Origin: Kingdonia uniflora
Taxonomy: Eukaryota; Streptophyta; Magnoliopsida; Ranunculales; Circaeasteraceae
Direction of reading: 5' to 3'
NCBI GenBank assembly: GCA_014058105.1
Contig: JACGCM010001011.1
Coordinates: 1,183,501-1,247,500 of the forward strand
DNA: 64,000 nt
Numbering within the stretch: position 1 is the stretch's first letter; each line of letters begins with the position of its first letter. Shown piece after piece: positions 10,313 through 22,050 of the stretch. A program made the position numbers and the translations under genes. Below the pieces are notes generated by a model. That model searched no databases, was not told where the DNA came from, and saw nothing but the letters and a program-made list of their open reading frames with translations.

Positions 10313-11577
10313 TGATTATCCAAGAACAATTCACAAAACCCGACCAACTAGCAGAACTAAGGGAGAACCTCAACGTTGAAACAGAGAAACATAACGAACT
10401 CGAACGTCAGTTAATGCATGACCGAGAGCTTCGTGAACATGAACTCGATGAAGAACGTTGAGCTTGACAGTTGGAGTTCAATCGACATGAATAACAGATA
10501 AAAGTACAGCAGACTGCCTTGAAAACTTTACAAGATAATCAACAGGATCAAGCTCCTAGGGAATATGAGGCCATACCTGTGACTTCCCAGATTTCAGCAT
10601 GAAACAGGTTAGGACCTAGAGGAGTCGCTAGCAAAGGAGCTTCCAAGAACAATCGTAATGACCATTAGATACCGAAAGCCTCAATTCATCTGGGACGAGA
10701 AGGTCAAACCAAAATTAGCAGGGGATACAAACACTCAAAACGACTGGAGGACGAACCTCGACCTCCATCCAAGGTGTTAGTTCATAAACGTTTGAGCGAA
10801 GGATGTGGCAATCATAATCTATGACCTGCACGCTAGACAGCTCCAACCCCTCGTCAATACGTCACATAAAAACATATAGATTAGAGGATTAAAGAGTTGA
10901 TAGAAGCTCAAGCTCTTACCAGCAATGACGATTTGGGCAAGTTACAAGTTAGTCTGATTGCGAAAGAGTTATTCAATATGGAAATACCAAAGAGATTCCA
11001 CTCATCGAAGATTCACAAATATAAAGGCACAGATCCTAGTGAATATGTATAATAATTTCGAGATTCATTGGGATTATATTCAAACTTAAATCACATTCTT
11101 TGTCGGTTATTCGCTTCAAGTCTCCAAGGTGAGCCACTCTGCAGGTTCCATTCCCTACCAGAGAATTCCATCATTATTTTCGACCAATTACAGAAGATCT
11201 TTGTAAAGACTTATGCTCATAACAAGGATAAAGGTGAGAACTTGTACACTCTTATCATTATCAAACAAGCTCAGGGGGAGAAGCTCAAAGCATTTTCTAA
11301 GAAATTTCTCGAACTTGCCATAAAAGTTGATAATCTTGATAAGAAAATAGTTGTATCGGTGTTTACTAATGCATTACAGCTCGATTGTAAAGCAAATGAA
11401 CACATTTTCTTTAACAAACCCTTAACTTTGGAAGACATGATTGAAAATGTCAATGGGTATATCGACCTAGAAAGGATGATGTCTGAAATGCATAAATCTA
11501 CTAAAAATGTCCTAACCACGAAGGGTTCAACCACAGATAGAGGCAGTGAACACAACAATGATGTGCAGGGTGATTAG
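10313..11577 (+). pseudogene. Tat-type gag, decayed
   Basis: From 10313 a charged coiled-coil segment (FTKPDQLAELREN, HNELERQLMHDRELREHELDEER) is followed by stops. The longest intact stretch, 11068-11577 (169 codons), contains the retrotransposon gag domain: SLQGEPLCRFHSLPENSI, FDQLQKIFVKTYAHNKDKGE, AQGEKLKAFSKKFLEL, FTNALQLDCKANE, LTLEDMIENVNGYIDLER. The zinc finger, protease and pol are missing. Internal stops and frameshifts lie before 11068. The domain architecture fits the gag of Tat-lineage elements and resembles that of the minus-strand gag at 45.5-46.4 kb. Confidence 0.75.
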
Positions 11578-11689
11578 AAGTGAGCCAAAACAGATATAGA
11601 AAAATCTCATAAAGGAATCTTACTGCCAAAACCCATCCTTCCAAAATTGAATGTACATTATTAAGCTCTTCATCAATTTTTAACAATGT

Positions 11690-12210
11690 TCCATGTTTGA
11701 CCTCAATGTCAAACTCAATGCTCGACCTCAGCTTCGGACTCAAGGTTCGACCTCATTATTAAGCTTTTTGCCAGCTCTTAATTTAAACTCGTTAACAAGA
11801 TCATACCCAATAAGGTGCTCGAGGTCGGGGTATTCGAGCCAATTACAAATTCATTTTCAAGAAAATTGCTCGAACACAAAACTCATGTTCATCATCAGAT
11901 ATAAGCTTATTGCTAACTCTTTGTTAAGATCAATGCCCGAGCATATAACTTATAGCTCGTTGCCAGGTCAGTAATTGGTTCATCCAATTTGACCAAAAGA
12001 AGCCATTGCTTGCTTCCTCCAACATGCAAACCCCAAGTATTGAATTCAGTCAATCGACTTAAATTATACTTGGGGGCAAGCTCGATAAACACATTATAGG
12101 TCTACAATTGGTTCATCCAATTCGACCAATACATTACAAGTCTACAATTGGTTCATCCAATTCGACCAACAGATTACAAGTCATATTGGTTCACATAATT
12201 CAACCAAAGC
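11690..12210 (+). repeat. 3' non-coding region with 40-bp satellite-like units
   Basis: The segment 11690-12080 aligns with 30460-30870 in the element at 29.7 kb. Units of the form AATTGGTTCATCCAATTxGACCAA occur at about 11972, 12111, 12149 and (degenerate) 12186. This is the same unit that forms the longer array at 30870-31217. Confidence 0.65.
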
Positions 12211-12382
12211 ATGGGAGCATCCTTGAAGCCCTTACATTGCTTCTACCAGAAACATTGCTCCCACCAACATATTACAGTTCATCATTACTTTGGTCAGCCT
12301 CAACCTCTTCACATTCCCCTGACAAACTCGATTGAACCTTATCAACTCAAGGCACCTGTGCCTTCAGTTGAGAGGAGACGAT

Positions 12383-13438
12383 TATAGGGACCTATCCCTC
12401 GAGCTTGGATAACATCGAACTAGTACCATGCAATTCTCATACAACATACACGTGACATACACGCTATCAACAATAACACCTGGACCACGTACTGAAGAAG
12501 AACATGGCTCGAGCACTCTAGATGAAAATATAACAAGTCAAGGACACTTGTCACTCATAAACTGACAGCTACAATAGTAATTCCCACATTCCCTCATTTC
12601 AGGATAACGTGCTTACACATGAAAACAAACTAACAATGAGGTCTATAAAAGAAGTAGGTTACAGAGAAGAAAAATGGGCAACCAAGTTTTTCTAGCTCAA
12701 AAGTTCATAACTTGTAATCAAAATATTGGTCTCAAGCAATAAAGTTACAGTTACAAATCCTATGACTACAACTTTTGTCCAAACTTTTAATTTTTTTCAA
12801 TTTTCGATCTAATTTTTCTGATTTCGGAACTCTATTTTACAATTGCGATTTACAAAAATCTAATTTCATATTTTTTTATGAACGAAATCGGATAGCTTTA
12901 TGCTATTCCGAAATTCCCGATCCGATCCGATTATTCTAAATACCCTCCAATCCGATTTTTTTGAATATTCTTATTAAATATTTAATGTGTTTTTTTTAAT
13001 AGTTTAATACAAAAAAATTGTTAGATGGAGATGTGGTGATGCTACCATTGTATGAGTAAGGGTTGAATAATTTGATTTGGGAACATTACGTTTAATTTTA
13101 CATATAAAAAACCAATGATTCACTATTTTTACAAATATTATATGAAATTCCAGATTTTTTTTCAAAATTTTAAAGATTTTCGAAAATTATGATTTTTTTG
13201 AATTTCCGAATTCATAATAATTTTCGGATTTCCGAAAAAATTCGTAAAAATTTCGACTGCCTCCATTTCCGATCCGAAAACAAGCCTACTAAATTCTTAA
13301 CCTGAAGTCGTGGTTTTTACATATTCAAAGGTTTTCACGCTAATCACTTGTCATTTTATATTATTGGTTATACTACTTGTCACCGACACATTTGATGCAA
13401 ATGCTTATTTGAGCTATTACGAAATTAGGCCCTTATAG
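12383..13438 (+). repeat. 3' LTR of the Tat-type element, split by an insertion
   Basis: It begins TATAGGGACC (TG changed to TA) after a purine tract GAGAGGAGACG that may be the polypurine tract, and ends CCTTATA. Homology to the 5' LTR is lost from about 12765 to 13290 because of an insertion, then resumes with GTCGTGGTTTTTACATATTCAAAGG. Confidence 0.7.
12766..13290. mobile_element. About 0.5-kb AT-rich insertion in the 3' LTR
   Basis: The insert is absent from the 5' LTR. It is bordered by ACAAATCCT on the left and ACTAAATTCT on the right, which look like a diverged target duplication of 8-10 bp. The interior is full of ATTTTCGAAA/TTCCGAA motifs in both orientations, and the right end (inverted) reads AGGCTTGTTTTCGGATCGG. 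An hAT-like non-autonomous element is possible but the left end does not match well. Confidence 0.45.
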
Positions 13439-13470
13439 GGGACCTTTTGATTTTACAAGCACTATAACGG

Positions 13471-13677
13471 TAACCTACAAATTGATCAAGTTCCCGTGAT
13501 TTTCGAGAATGATGTCTTGGGTTAAATTCATCAAAGCCTCAAACAAAGCTTTGGTACATACGGTATAAAAGAATTGAAGACATTGTAAATATTAAGATCA
13601 TCGTTACATATTTACTCTATTCGTTGAAGTCATCGAGATTTTTTGTGAATCCCAGTGGATAAATATTCATACCTCAT
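13471..13677 (+). repeat. Dispersed repeat, copy 2 (partner at 8009-8215)
   Basis: This is a same-orientation copy of 8009-8215. It shares GATCAAGTTCCC, GGTACATAC, GAAGACATTGTAAAT and GGATAAATATTCATACCT. Confidence 0.6.
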
Positions 13678-13829
13678 GCCAAGCTTTGGCCCCTCTTTGC
13701 CTAATATGAGAATTCTTTCATTTGATGTTGCCGTGCAATCCTCAAATATGAGAATTTTTGAATAGTAACTCATTCCGTCACAAATCTAATATAAAACACT
13801 CAATATGAATGTTGAATCTAGTAAGAGAT

Positions 13830-14010
13830 TCTTCAAGAGTTTCCCATTTTATGACAGTTTACTAGTGTTTCATCATGTATCATGATATTATCTTGGATGC
13901 TTATTCCCTTCACAAAGAGCAAACCAGTTTGGATTGTTGAAAATTTTCATCCAACTGGATAACACTCTCTAAGAGCGCATTGCAATAAGCAATAGGTCTA
14001 AAGCCTTCAA
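13830..14010 (-). pseudogene. LINE reverse transcriptase fragment
   Basis: On the minus strand, LKAFRPIAYCNALL is followed, with frame changes, by a VKG-like block and ISIQDNIMIHDETLVNCHKMG. The FRPIxxCN and (F)VKGRxIxDN motifs are the conserved start of the LINE reverse-transcriptase palm in plants. Only about 60 residues remain, with stops and frameshifts. It marks the left border of the gene island. Confidence 0.65.
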
Positions 14011-14209
14011 GTCACCCCAACGGGACTAAAATATGAATGAGAGCAAAATGTATTTTAATGTTAGCCCTTTACAAGCATCCACAGGCTATATATAATTCCA
14101 AGAAGATAAATTTATTAATATGGTCATAGATCAAGGCCATGCCCAAAATACAAAATAACGGGTTTTACTATGTCATTACAAACGTCACCTCCGTCGAGGT
14201 TTTTATACT
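14011..14209. other. Intergenic DNA left of the TIC promoter
   Basis: No gene or repeat was recognised. Confidence 0.3.
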
Positions 14210-16170
14210 CTCGTTCCCTCTTTAAGTTTCGAGATAATTAAGCTGTTAAAGCTATGGTCAACAGGCTTCCACGTAAGTAATATAATTAGGATGTCCACGT
14301 GGCAAGTATTTCCTCGATTTGTTTTTACGATAGTGAGAGAGCAAGAGATAGTATTTTATGAAAACAACAAAATTAGGATAAAAGGGTTCCCCACATCCAC
14401 CGAACCGAGTCCACCAGTCTTACCGTTGTCCCCACCGTGACGTACCCCATCATTTATTTTTTGAGTATTAAATTCATCATTTTTTCCGCATTATTCCTCA
14501 AAATCGGGTCTCATTTGGATATTTTACTGTTAAATTAAGTAGGTCGGATCAAAACTCAAGTCGACTAATAAGTGACACGTGGCACTATTCCAATCACATG
14601 ACAAATCTTCTGTTATCAGCTACAAAGAGACAAATATGTCCTTGAGATAGTAGCTCTTTCCGGGGGTAGTTTCGTCATTAAGCAAGGAATAAAAAAGGTA
14701 ATTTAGGCAGATGGTATCTGTGGAAAGCAAGCCCTCCTTTTTGTGCGAAAGTTTTCAACTCCACTGACCTGACAAATGCCACGTGGCATGAGTGGGTCCG
14801 TATTTTTCGCAGATAAACAAATACTAGATCGGGTTACTGTGGGTCCCATTGTTCTCGGAAGTTCCGTGAGCGTGACTAGTAAAAACTTTCTCTCTCTAAA
14901 ACTTTTGCTCTTTTTTCTCATTATTAAAGTTTTTTTTTCTCTCTCTCAGACCACGTGTCACTACGGGTTTGAAATTGCCGAAGCTGGTGGTTTGGTTGCC
15001 AGCTCAGTTTCCTGAGTTGCCATGTTGGAACATTTTTAAGGGCTATGATTAGCCCTGATGGAGGGCTAGAGTATTGTGGACCGTCGATTCTGGGTCCTAC
15101 CTTGATGGGACCTACCTACGTTAGAAGAAAGAGGAACTTTGGAGATTTAACCGGTGAAATCTGATTAGTTTCCGCTAATGAGACGGTCACTTTAGATTCG
15201 TGTGAATGAGTAGTTGCTATTTTTGACTGGCTGGTGTCGGTGTCTGCGGGAGAGTGATGGGGACGCCTCGATTGTGCTCTCACACAACATTCTTTGGTCT
15301 ATCTTTGTGCATCAACTTTTGTAAGATTCTTCGCTTCTCACCGTTGATCCTATCAATTAATTCACTGATCCTACAATACATATTGTGATTCACTTGATTC
15401 GTTTCATCAAAGATTTAGGGTCGAGTATTTGGAGCTTGTCCTCTGTGGAGTTTGTGACGCCTCTATCGTAGGAAAGCTAAAGACTCAGTTCATTTCTGGT
15501 AGTGGTAATGCAAATATCCCACGCGCGTTTGGTATTGCAAAGCTTGCCATCTTGGTACAAGTCACTTTTGGAGATGCTCTTATACGCACAACTCTTAGGA
15601 AGAAGGTATTTAAGTGTTGAAGTTCATTAGTACAACAAAGTAAAATACTGATGCTTAGAATAGAAGAAAAGTGATGTGGAGTGTGACACGTGGCGATTAG
15701 GTTCAGAACTGGGTAGCTCTCTCGAACATCTAGAACTCTGTATATCAACGGCAACACTTGATGCCATGTTGGCATAGGGTAAAGCCAGCCGTGGATGTTG
15801 TTTCAATCCAACCGCTCATATTAAAACACGGACTTTGGGGTTTCATCTCAGCCGTTGGACTGAGGTTTGGACTTTTTGGAGTAGAGTGAGAAACTCAAAA
15901 AGGCCACCACACCTATATCTTCCTCAGAAATGTTAAAGTACAGAAGAAAAAAAAAAAAAAAAACTAGAACCAGAGAGATAGAATAGTTGAAAACTGAAAT
16001 TCAAGAAATTGTTTTCGCTCTCCAATCTTAGGAAACAATCGTTTGCAGTGCGAGTGTTTGGAGCGTAGAAAGTTTATAATTCTCGATTTGAGATCTGCGG
16101 TGAATCCTGAGATCTAGTACTGGTACAAGTTGTGGTACAAATTTGATGAAATTTGAGTCAAGTGGTAGAG
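14210..16170 (+). promoter_or_regulatory. Upstream region of TIC with five G-boxes
   Basis: Perfect CACGTG sites lie at 14296-14301, 14576-14581, 14780-14785, 14952-14957 and 15687-15692, four of them in a CCACGTGG/GACACGTGGC context. CT-rich tracts at about 14890-14950 and the poly(A) at about 15947-15963 lie nearer the gene. The region before the ATG at 16171 has no other open frame of note. The three G-boxes of the divergent TIC paralog make this a shared feature of both promoters. The transcription start is unknown; a 5'UTR intron is possible. Confidence 0.55.
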
Positions 16171-19100
16171 ATGGATAGGAACAGAGAAATGAGAAGAATG
16201 GCGACATCAAACGGATTATCGCGGCGAAGAAACAGAAACACTGGTTTGAGAAATTCTCCAGGTTTGTATTTCTCAGATCACACTGAGTTTCATTTTTTGA
16301 TTTCTTCTAACTCTATGTTGTTGTTGTTGTAGAAGACGGAGTTACAGAGTTTCATGAGCCGACGAGGTTACGAGAGGTGCGAGACCGAGGAGTAGTTGTT
16401 GGAGTGAAGAAGGATCGAGAGAGATTACGGAGCAACAAGAGGTTAAGAAGAGATAGAGATAGATTGATGCATGGGAGTTGTAGTAGTATTCGAGATAATG
16501 GAAGAGATGATAGTTCTGAGTCTAGTTTAGATGACGATGAAGACGATGACGATGAAGATGTTGGATCGATGCGGATGCCGCCTCCTCCGCAGAGTTCAAC
16601 TTCATCAGCTCTCTCTAATCACAACAACCATCATCATCGCCGGAGTTTTCCGCCTAACAAAGGGATTAGAGCACCTCCACCTTTGAAGGTTGTTGATGAT
16701 ATCATGATCGGTGTTCCGGTTCCAAGAAAAGCTCGTTCAGGTTGAATTGATTTTTAAGAAATCTCAAGTTTTTGGTATTTTTTTGATCTAATCTTCATTT
16801 TTTTTTTAACAGCTTGTGTGAAAAGATCACATGAGAATTGGATTTCTGGTGGTGGCGGGTATGGAGTTGGAGGAGAACCGATTAATCGGCAATCCTCGCC
16901 TGCAGCGGCGACACAAAGTGTTGCTGCCGCGCCGTCCTCGCCTTCTTCTTCTAACGCATCGATTAAAAAGAAGATGGTTTGTTGTTGATTTCTCCAATTT
17001 CATCTATTGATGATTGATATTTATGTAGGAGATTTTAGTATTAATTGAGTTTCTTGTATTTTATAGAAACCATTGGGAGTGAAGCTACGACCGCCTCCAA
17101 AGGTGTCGTCGAAGTCGTCCCCTGCGTCGGTTCAAGATGAGATCGAAATTGAGGTTGCGGAGGTCTTGTATGGGTTGAAGAGGCATTCACAGTGTCCGCC
17201 TAAGCAAGAAGCAATGGCTAATAATGCATCTTTGCACAAACGAGATTTGATAAATGATGCAAATGGATTGAGTAATGATGCGAAATCGAGGGTATCTTCT
17301 CCTATGAGAAACTCACCATCTCCGGTACCTCATCAAATGTCAATGTTTTCGCAGAATTCTAGCTCATCGGCCACTCCTTCGCCTGCAACAGGTGATTATT
17401 GATCTCTTTTGAGCTCATTATCAATCTTCTCCTACAAATCTTTGTTGTTTCATGATTAATTGTGTATTTTATTGCAGCTCCAAAGAGGAAAAGACCGCGC
17501 CCGGTTAAATTTGAAGAGGAGAGTTCTGCCAATTTCTCGCTTAGGAGCAACTTCACTTCTAGTAATAAATCTAAGCTTGAGAAGGAACAACAGCCGGAGA
17601 CATCGGAAGTTTCTTCGCCTAAGTCGAAGAAAAAGTTGGGATCCCCTATGGAAGGTGGGATGGCTACTTTTGATTTGGGAAGCTCTCAATTGGAGTCGCA
17701 ACTCGAATCGGCTAAGCCGGAGACGGCCACGGTGATAGATTCAAGCCCTTTGAAAGAAGAATCAGGAGATGGAGATAGAGTTCATCGTACTTTGTCGAAA
17801 ACCGAGTCAATTGCAAGTACAAAGTTGGGTGTTGTTGATGCTGAAGTTGAGAGATCACCAAAACTGTGAGTATCAATCAAAGATCTGGTCTTTTGTGTTT
17901 TTTCTCTCCTAATTTTATGAAAAATGATCTAAAATGTTAATTTTGCATATTTTATAATCCAGGATTACAACATCTTCAGAGATGGTGAAGAACATTGAGA
18001 AGTTTGAGATTGATCTGATGGTGCGTATTTTTTTCCTTCTTTATTTAGCCCCAATTAATTTTTGTTTTAATTATTATTATTATTTCTTGGAGAGTACTCA
18101 AGACGAAATTTTGTATTTTACAGGCACCACCTATGAAATTATCTCCAGATAGAGATGGATTCAATGATCCTAAATCTACAGTTAATGATGTTGAAATGGT
18201 AAGTAGTCACTTTCTCTAAACACTTCATTGGTCAGCTTTAGTAAATGGCTAATGGGGTAACTTTAATTTTTTCCCCCCCTTTTTCTTTACTTCCTTTTCA
18301 GGTTCAAAAGATGGATTCGACCGTAAAGGGCAAAGATAGCACCAAAGAAAGCAATAAGGAAGATGCTGCCGAGGTCAATTTAGTAGAAAAGAAGACGGGC
18401 CTTGTGGATAAACTTGAGCCTCACAGGCAACAGTTTGTTAGTAATGATAAGGAGAGGATTCTGGAGTTAAAGCTTGATTTAGAGAAACAGGACCAAAGTG
18501 GCGATGGCAATTCAAATCATCAAAAAATTCAGAAAGAGCAACAACACCAACAACAAAGTAAAACTCCGAGGATTGAGCCGAAAATTGAAAAAGCTGGTAA
18601 TTATCTACTAGTACCTCACAGTTGGTAATGGACCATTTACACTACTTCCGAAAGTGGACTTATTGAGTACTTATTTTCGCTATCTTTTGTTTCTTTTCAG
18701 CCCAGTTCACATCTTTGCCTTTGCCAATGAATGTAGCTGGTTGGCCGGGTCTTCCTCTCGGGTATGTGAAGCTTTAATTGTCTCTTTTTAATTTTGGTTC
18801 AATTGGCACTTGTCAGAAAATATCTTCTGATTTGCGAATAATGATTAAGTTGCCACTTATCATCAAATCACAGATATGCAGCGGGCGGTCAGTTTCCACC
18901 TCTTCAGGGGGTTGTACCATTGGATGGGAGTGTAGTGGGATCTTCAAGTGCTACTCAGGTATTGTACTTGTAACTTTTTTTGCTAACCCTTATTCCTCTT
19001 TTTTTCCTCTCTTTTTTGTGTTGATTTTACGATTTGACATCTATGAAATTAAATCTGCAGCCACCTTTACCTCGACCGAAGAGGTGTGCAACTCATTACT

Positions 19101-20751
19101 ACATTGCTCGGAACATATATTTACATCAGCAATTTACAAAAATGAACCCTTACTGGTCTGCGGCTGCTGGTTCAGCATCTCTATATGGGACTAAAACACC
19201 CTATGCTATCAACTCTATTCCCCCATCAGAGACCACGATAGTTGGCAACCCAATGCCTGGAATCTTTCCTGGGAGGACTGTGCAAGAGCATAAAGCCTCA
19301 ACAGTGTCTTTTTCCAATCATACAGGAAAAGAAAAGATTTCTGGAGTTGATACTTCCCAAAACAAGCAACAATCTGGGCATCAACAATCATCACAACAAC
19401 CTGCAGCAGCTACGAATATACTGGTATGTGATATATACTCATTGTTTTTTTCCAAAATGTTTGAACTCATAGCTCATTGTTTCTTCTCTATTTCTTCCAG
19501 CCTGGCCCTGCTTACATTTTCCCGCTAAATCAGCAACAAACTGTAGCTGCTACACGATCAGGGGTTGTGAAATCTGGTGCTAATTCAGTTTCATCAAGTG
19601 CACCTAGTTCCGCTCAAGGGAAGAGCACCTCCGCAGCTCCTACTATGAGTTTTAATTATCCAAACATGCCTGCTAATGAGGCTCAGTACTTGGCTATATT
19701 ACAGAACAACGGTTATCCTTTCCCAATCCAATCCCCCGTTGGGCCCCTACCACATTATAGGGGAGGAAGTACTCAGCAAGCTATGCCATTTTTCAATGGG
19801 CCTTTCTTTTCTTCTCAGATGCTGCATCATCCCTCGCAGCTTCAGCAACAAGCAGAGCAGCAAGAACAATCTCATTCCCAGGCACAACCATTCCAACAAG
19901 GTCATCAAAATACGAGCACATCAAGTGGCTCTTCTTCTTCGCATAAACAACAGCAGAATAAGCAGCAGCGTGTACATGTTAGTGCCAATGGTGGGGCTTC
20001 TGGAAGCTCTCATAATAATATTCCTGCCTCAAAGAACCGGGTACAACAACATCATCAACAAAATCGGCAAGTACCGATGCAGCCCCATCAAGCTCGACAA
20101 TTTGAAACCGAGATGGGTGGCGAAAGCCCATCAACTGCTGACAGCCGAGTTTCTCACGCTCCTCATAAGAGTGCAGCCCACAGTCAGCAGAATTTTGCAA
20201 TGCCAGTAAACAATCAAAACTTCGTTTTGAGGGGCGGTGGCAGTAAGCAGCACCAGCAGCAGAATTTAAAGGGTGGTGGTGGAATGGAGCTCATCCCTTC
20301 CCAAGCATTCGCTATGTCCTTCGCCTCTTTCAATGGAGCTGCAGGAGCACCACCGGGTCTCGACTTCTCATCTATGGCCCAAAATCACGCGATTTTTCAG
20401 TCTCTCCCAGAGGCTGCTCGGCAGAGTTACCAAATTGCCATGGTTAATGCTGCCACACAGGCAGCACAAGATAAGAAAATTCAGGGTCAGATTTCTGAAG
20501 AAAGGAAGTCTGTTAGTGACTCTGTTAGCGGCGCTGACGAGGAAAGGAAGGTGAAGGGTAAGACTGGTTTAGAGCAACAATCACTTGTGTTTTCAAGGGA
20601 TGACTCCTCAACTGACCAATCACCTGCCGCTGTTCTGATGGGCGTTAACAACAACCGAGGAGCATATCGCTCTGCTACTTCAGTTGCCCCAACTACCGCT
20701 ACTACAAATATGCCAAGTTCTCAACAGCAGCAACAACAACAACAACAACAA

Positions 20752-20791
<40 letters not shown>

Positions 20792-22050
20792 TATTACTTC
20801 AGCTTCAAAAGCATCAGCAGATGCAACAGCAGATGCAGCATCAATTTTCTGCTGCATCTCGAACTAAACAATCAACGGCCACGAATCCAAGTTTCTACTC
20901 CGACCGAACACCCTCTTCCATGGCTGCGGGAAAGTTCCCAAATTCTGCATTTCCCCAAACCCATCATATCCAAGGTACAACGAACCCCACTCAGTCCTCC
21001 CAATGGAAAAACTCTACACGGACAATGTCATCCTCAGCTCCTCCCCCCTCAACAGCGACCACTTCTCTTAAGAACCCCCCATCTCAGCAGCAACAGCAGC
21101 AGCAAGGCAGAATTCAAGAAATGCAGGCACAACAAATTTCATTTGGTGCAAATCAGAAGTCTGCAACAGCAGCTTATGTTCCCACTAGTCAATCTCCATC
21201 TCCCCCATTGGTTATGGGGTCTCCTCCTGCCTCGGTATCCGGCAGCCCAAGGACTACAACACCTGGTAGCAAAGTGAGTTCAACTACATTGCCGTCGCAA
21301 CAACATCATTCTAATAAGAATTCTCAGCCAAGTGGGTCTAGTAGTCGGAAGTCCTCTCCAGTAGGTGGAAGGAGCGTGCCGTCGGTCCTTGGTCATTCTC
21401 ATTTGTCTTCTACCACTCCACCGAGCTCAACTACTAAGCCCACAACACCGCAGCAGCAGCAGCAACAACAACAGATGCATAAGCTACAACAAGCACATCA
21501 AGCGCAACTCTTCTTCTCCAATGCGTATATGCATGCCCAATCCCAAGCGCAATCCCCCCAGTACAGTGGTGGTCCTAATAACACAACTTCAAGTTCAACT
21601 GGTGCTACTGTTTTTTATACTCAATTAAGACAACAACAAGAGCAACAACAAAAACAACAGCAAGTCACATCTGCAACGTCAACTGGTGGTTCGACCACGA
21701 CTATTGATCCGGCAAAAGCAGTTGCAGCAGCTAACGTGAAAGGAGGAACACCACAACAATTTGTAGCTCACTCGCCTAGCGGTGGTTCACACCCACTTAT
21801 TTCAGCAGCTTTCCAATATATGCATGCTATTCCACCAGTGCAAGTGAAACCATCTGAACACAAACAACAACCTGCTGGTGAGTATATACATTCTTCTCAT
21901 CTTTGTAATCATTTTTTCTTCTCCTAAAACTGAAACCGATGTGTAGTTTTCTATCCCTGCTGTGCGTTATATTTATATATTGGACAACGATTTTGTTGCC
22001 CAGGGAATGACAATTTGCAATCATCCTGGCAGCCTGAGAAGAAGCGATAA
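16171..22050 (+). CDS. TIC: TIME FOR COFFEE (TIC), nuclear circadian clock regulator, complete, 13 exons
   Basis: Exons: 16171-16261, 16333-16740, 16813-16976, 17067-17391, 17478-17865, 17963-18020, 18124-18198, 18302-18596, 18701-18761, 18874-18958, 19061-19423, 19501-21877, 22004-22050. All introns are GT-AG and the phases join to 4737 bases, 1578 residues, close to Arabidopsis TIC. The start MDRNREMRRMATSNG, the KARSACVKRSHENW junction, EVLYGLKRHSQ, the basic PKRKRPRPVKFEEE (about 331-344, probable NLS) and the hallmark RPKRCATHYYIARNIYLHQ (about 655-673) are TIC signatures. The long exon 12 is Gln/Ser-rich with a 23-Gln run at about 1179-1201. In Arabidopsis TIC acts in the nucleus to keep clock amplitude and to restrain MYC2-dependent jasmonate responses. 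G-boxes upstream fit light or clock control. The reading frame is intact. AXR4 follows on the same strand 1.5 kb downstream. Confidence 0.96.
20722..20790 (+). repeat. CAG/CAA repeat encoding 23 glutamines in TIC
   Basis: The tract is CAACAGCAG, then a run of CAA, then a pure CAG run ending CAA. It encodes residues of about 1179-1201. Shorter Gln runs occur at about 21086-21104, 21451-21474 and 21637-21662. Pure CAG blocks are prone to length change, so the tract is likely polymorphic between plants. Confidence 0.9.

Larger units (their letters stand above)
9724..13438 (+). mobile_element. Non-autonomous Tat-type LTR retrotransposon (gag only)
   Basis: The 5' LTR (9724-10207) is followed by a primer site TTTGGCACCGTCTGTGGG at about 10208, a decayed gag, a 40-bp-type satellite region and a 3' LTR (12383-13438) disrupted by a 0.5-kb insertion. 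The flanks GGGAC (9719-9723) and GGGAC (13439-13443) look like the 5-bp target duplication, allowing one extra G at the right end. There is no trace of protease, RT or integrase, so mobility would have depended on another element. A related relic begins at 29728. Confidence 0.75.

Noticed and set aside
19676..20209. Alternative frames overlapping TIC exon 12 (also 20684-21277 and 21365-21628)
   Set aside because: Low-complexity shadows of the CAG/CAA-rich exon; the TIC frame is conserved and continuous.
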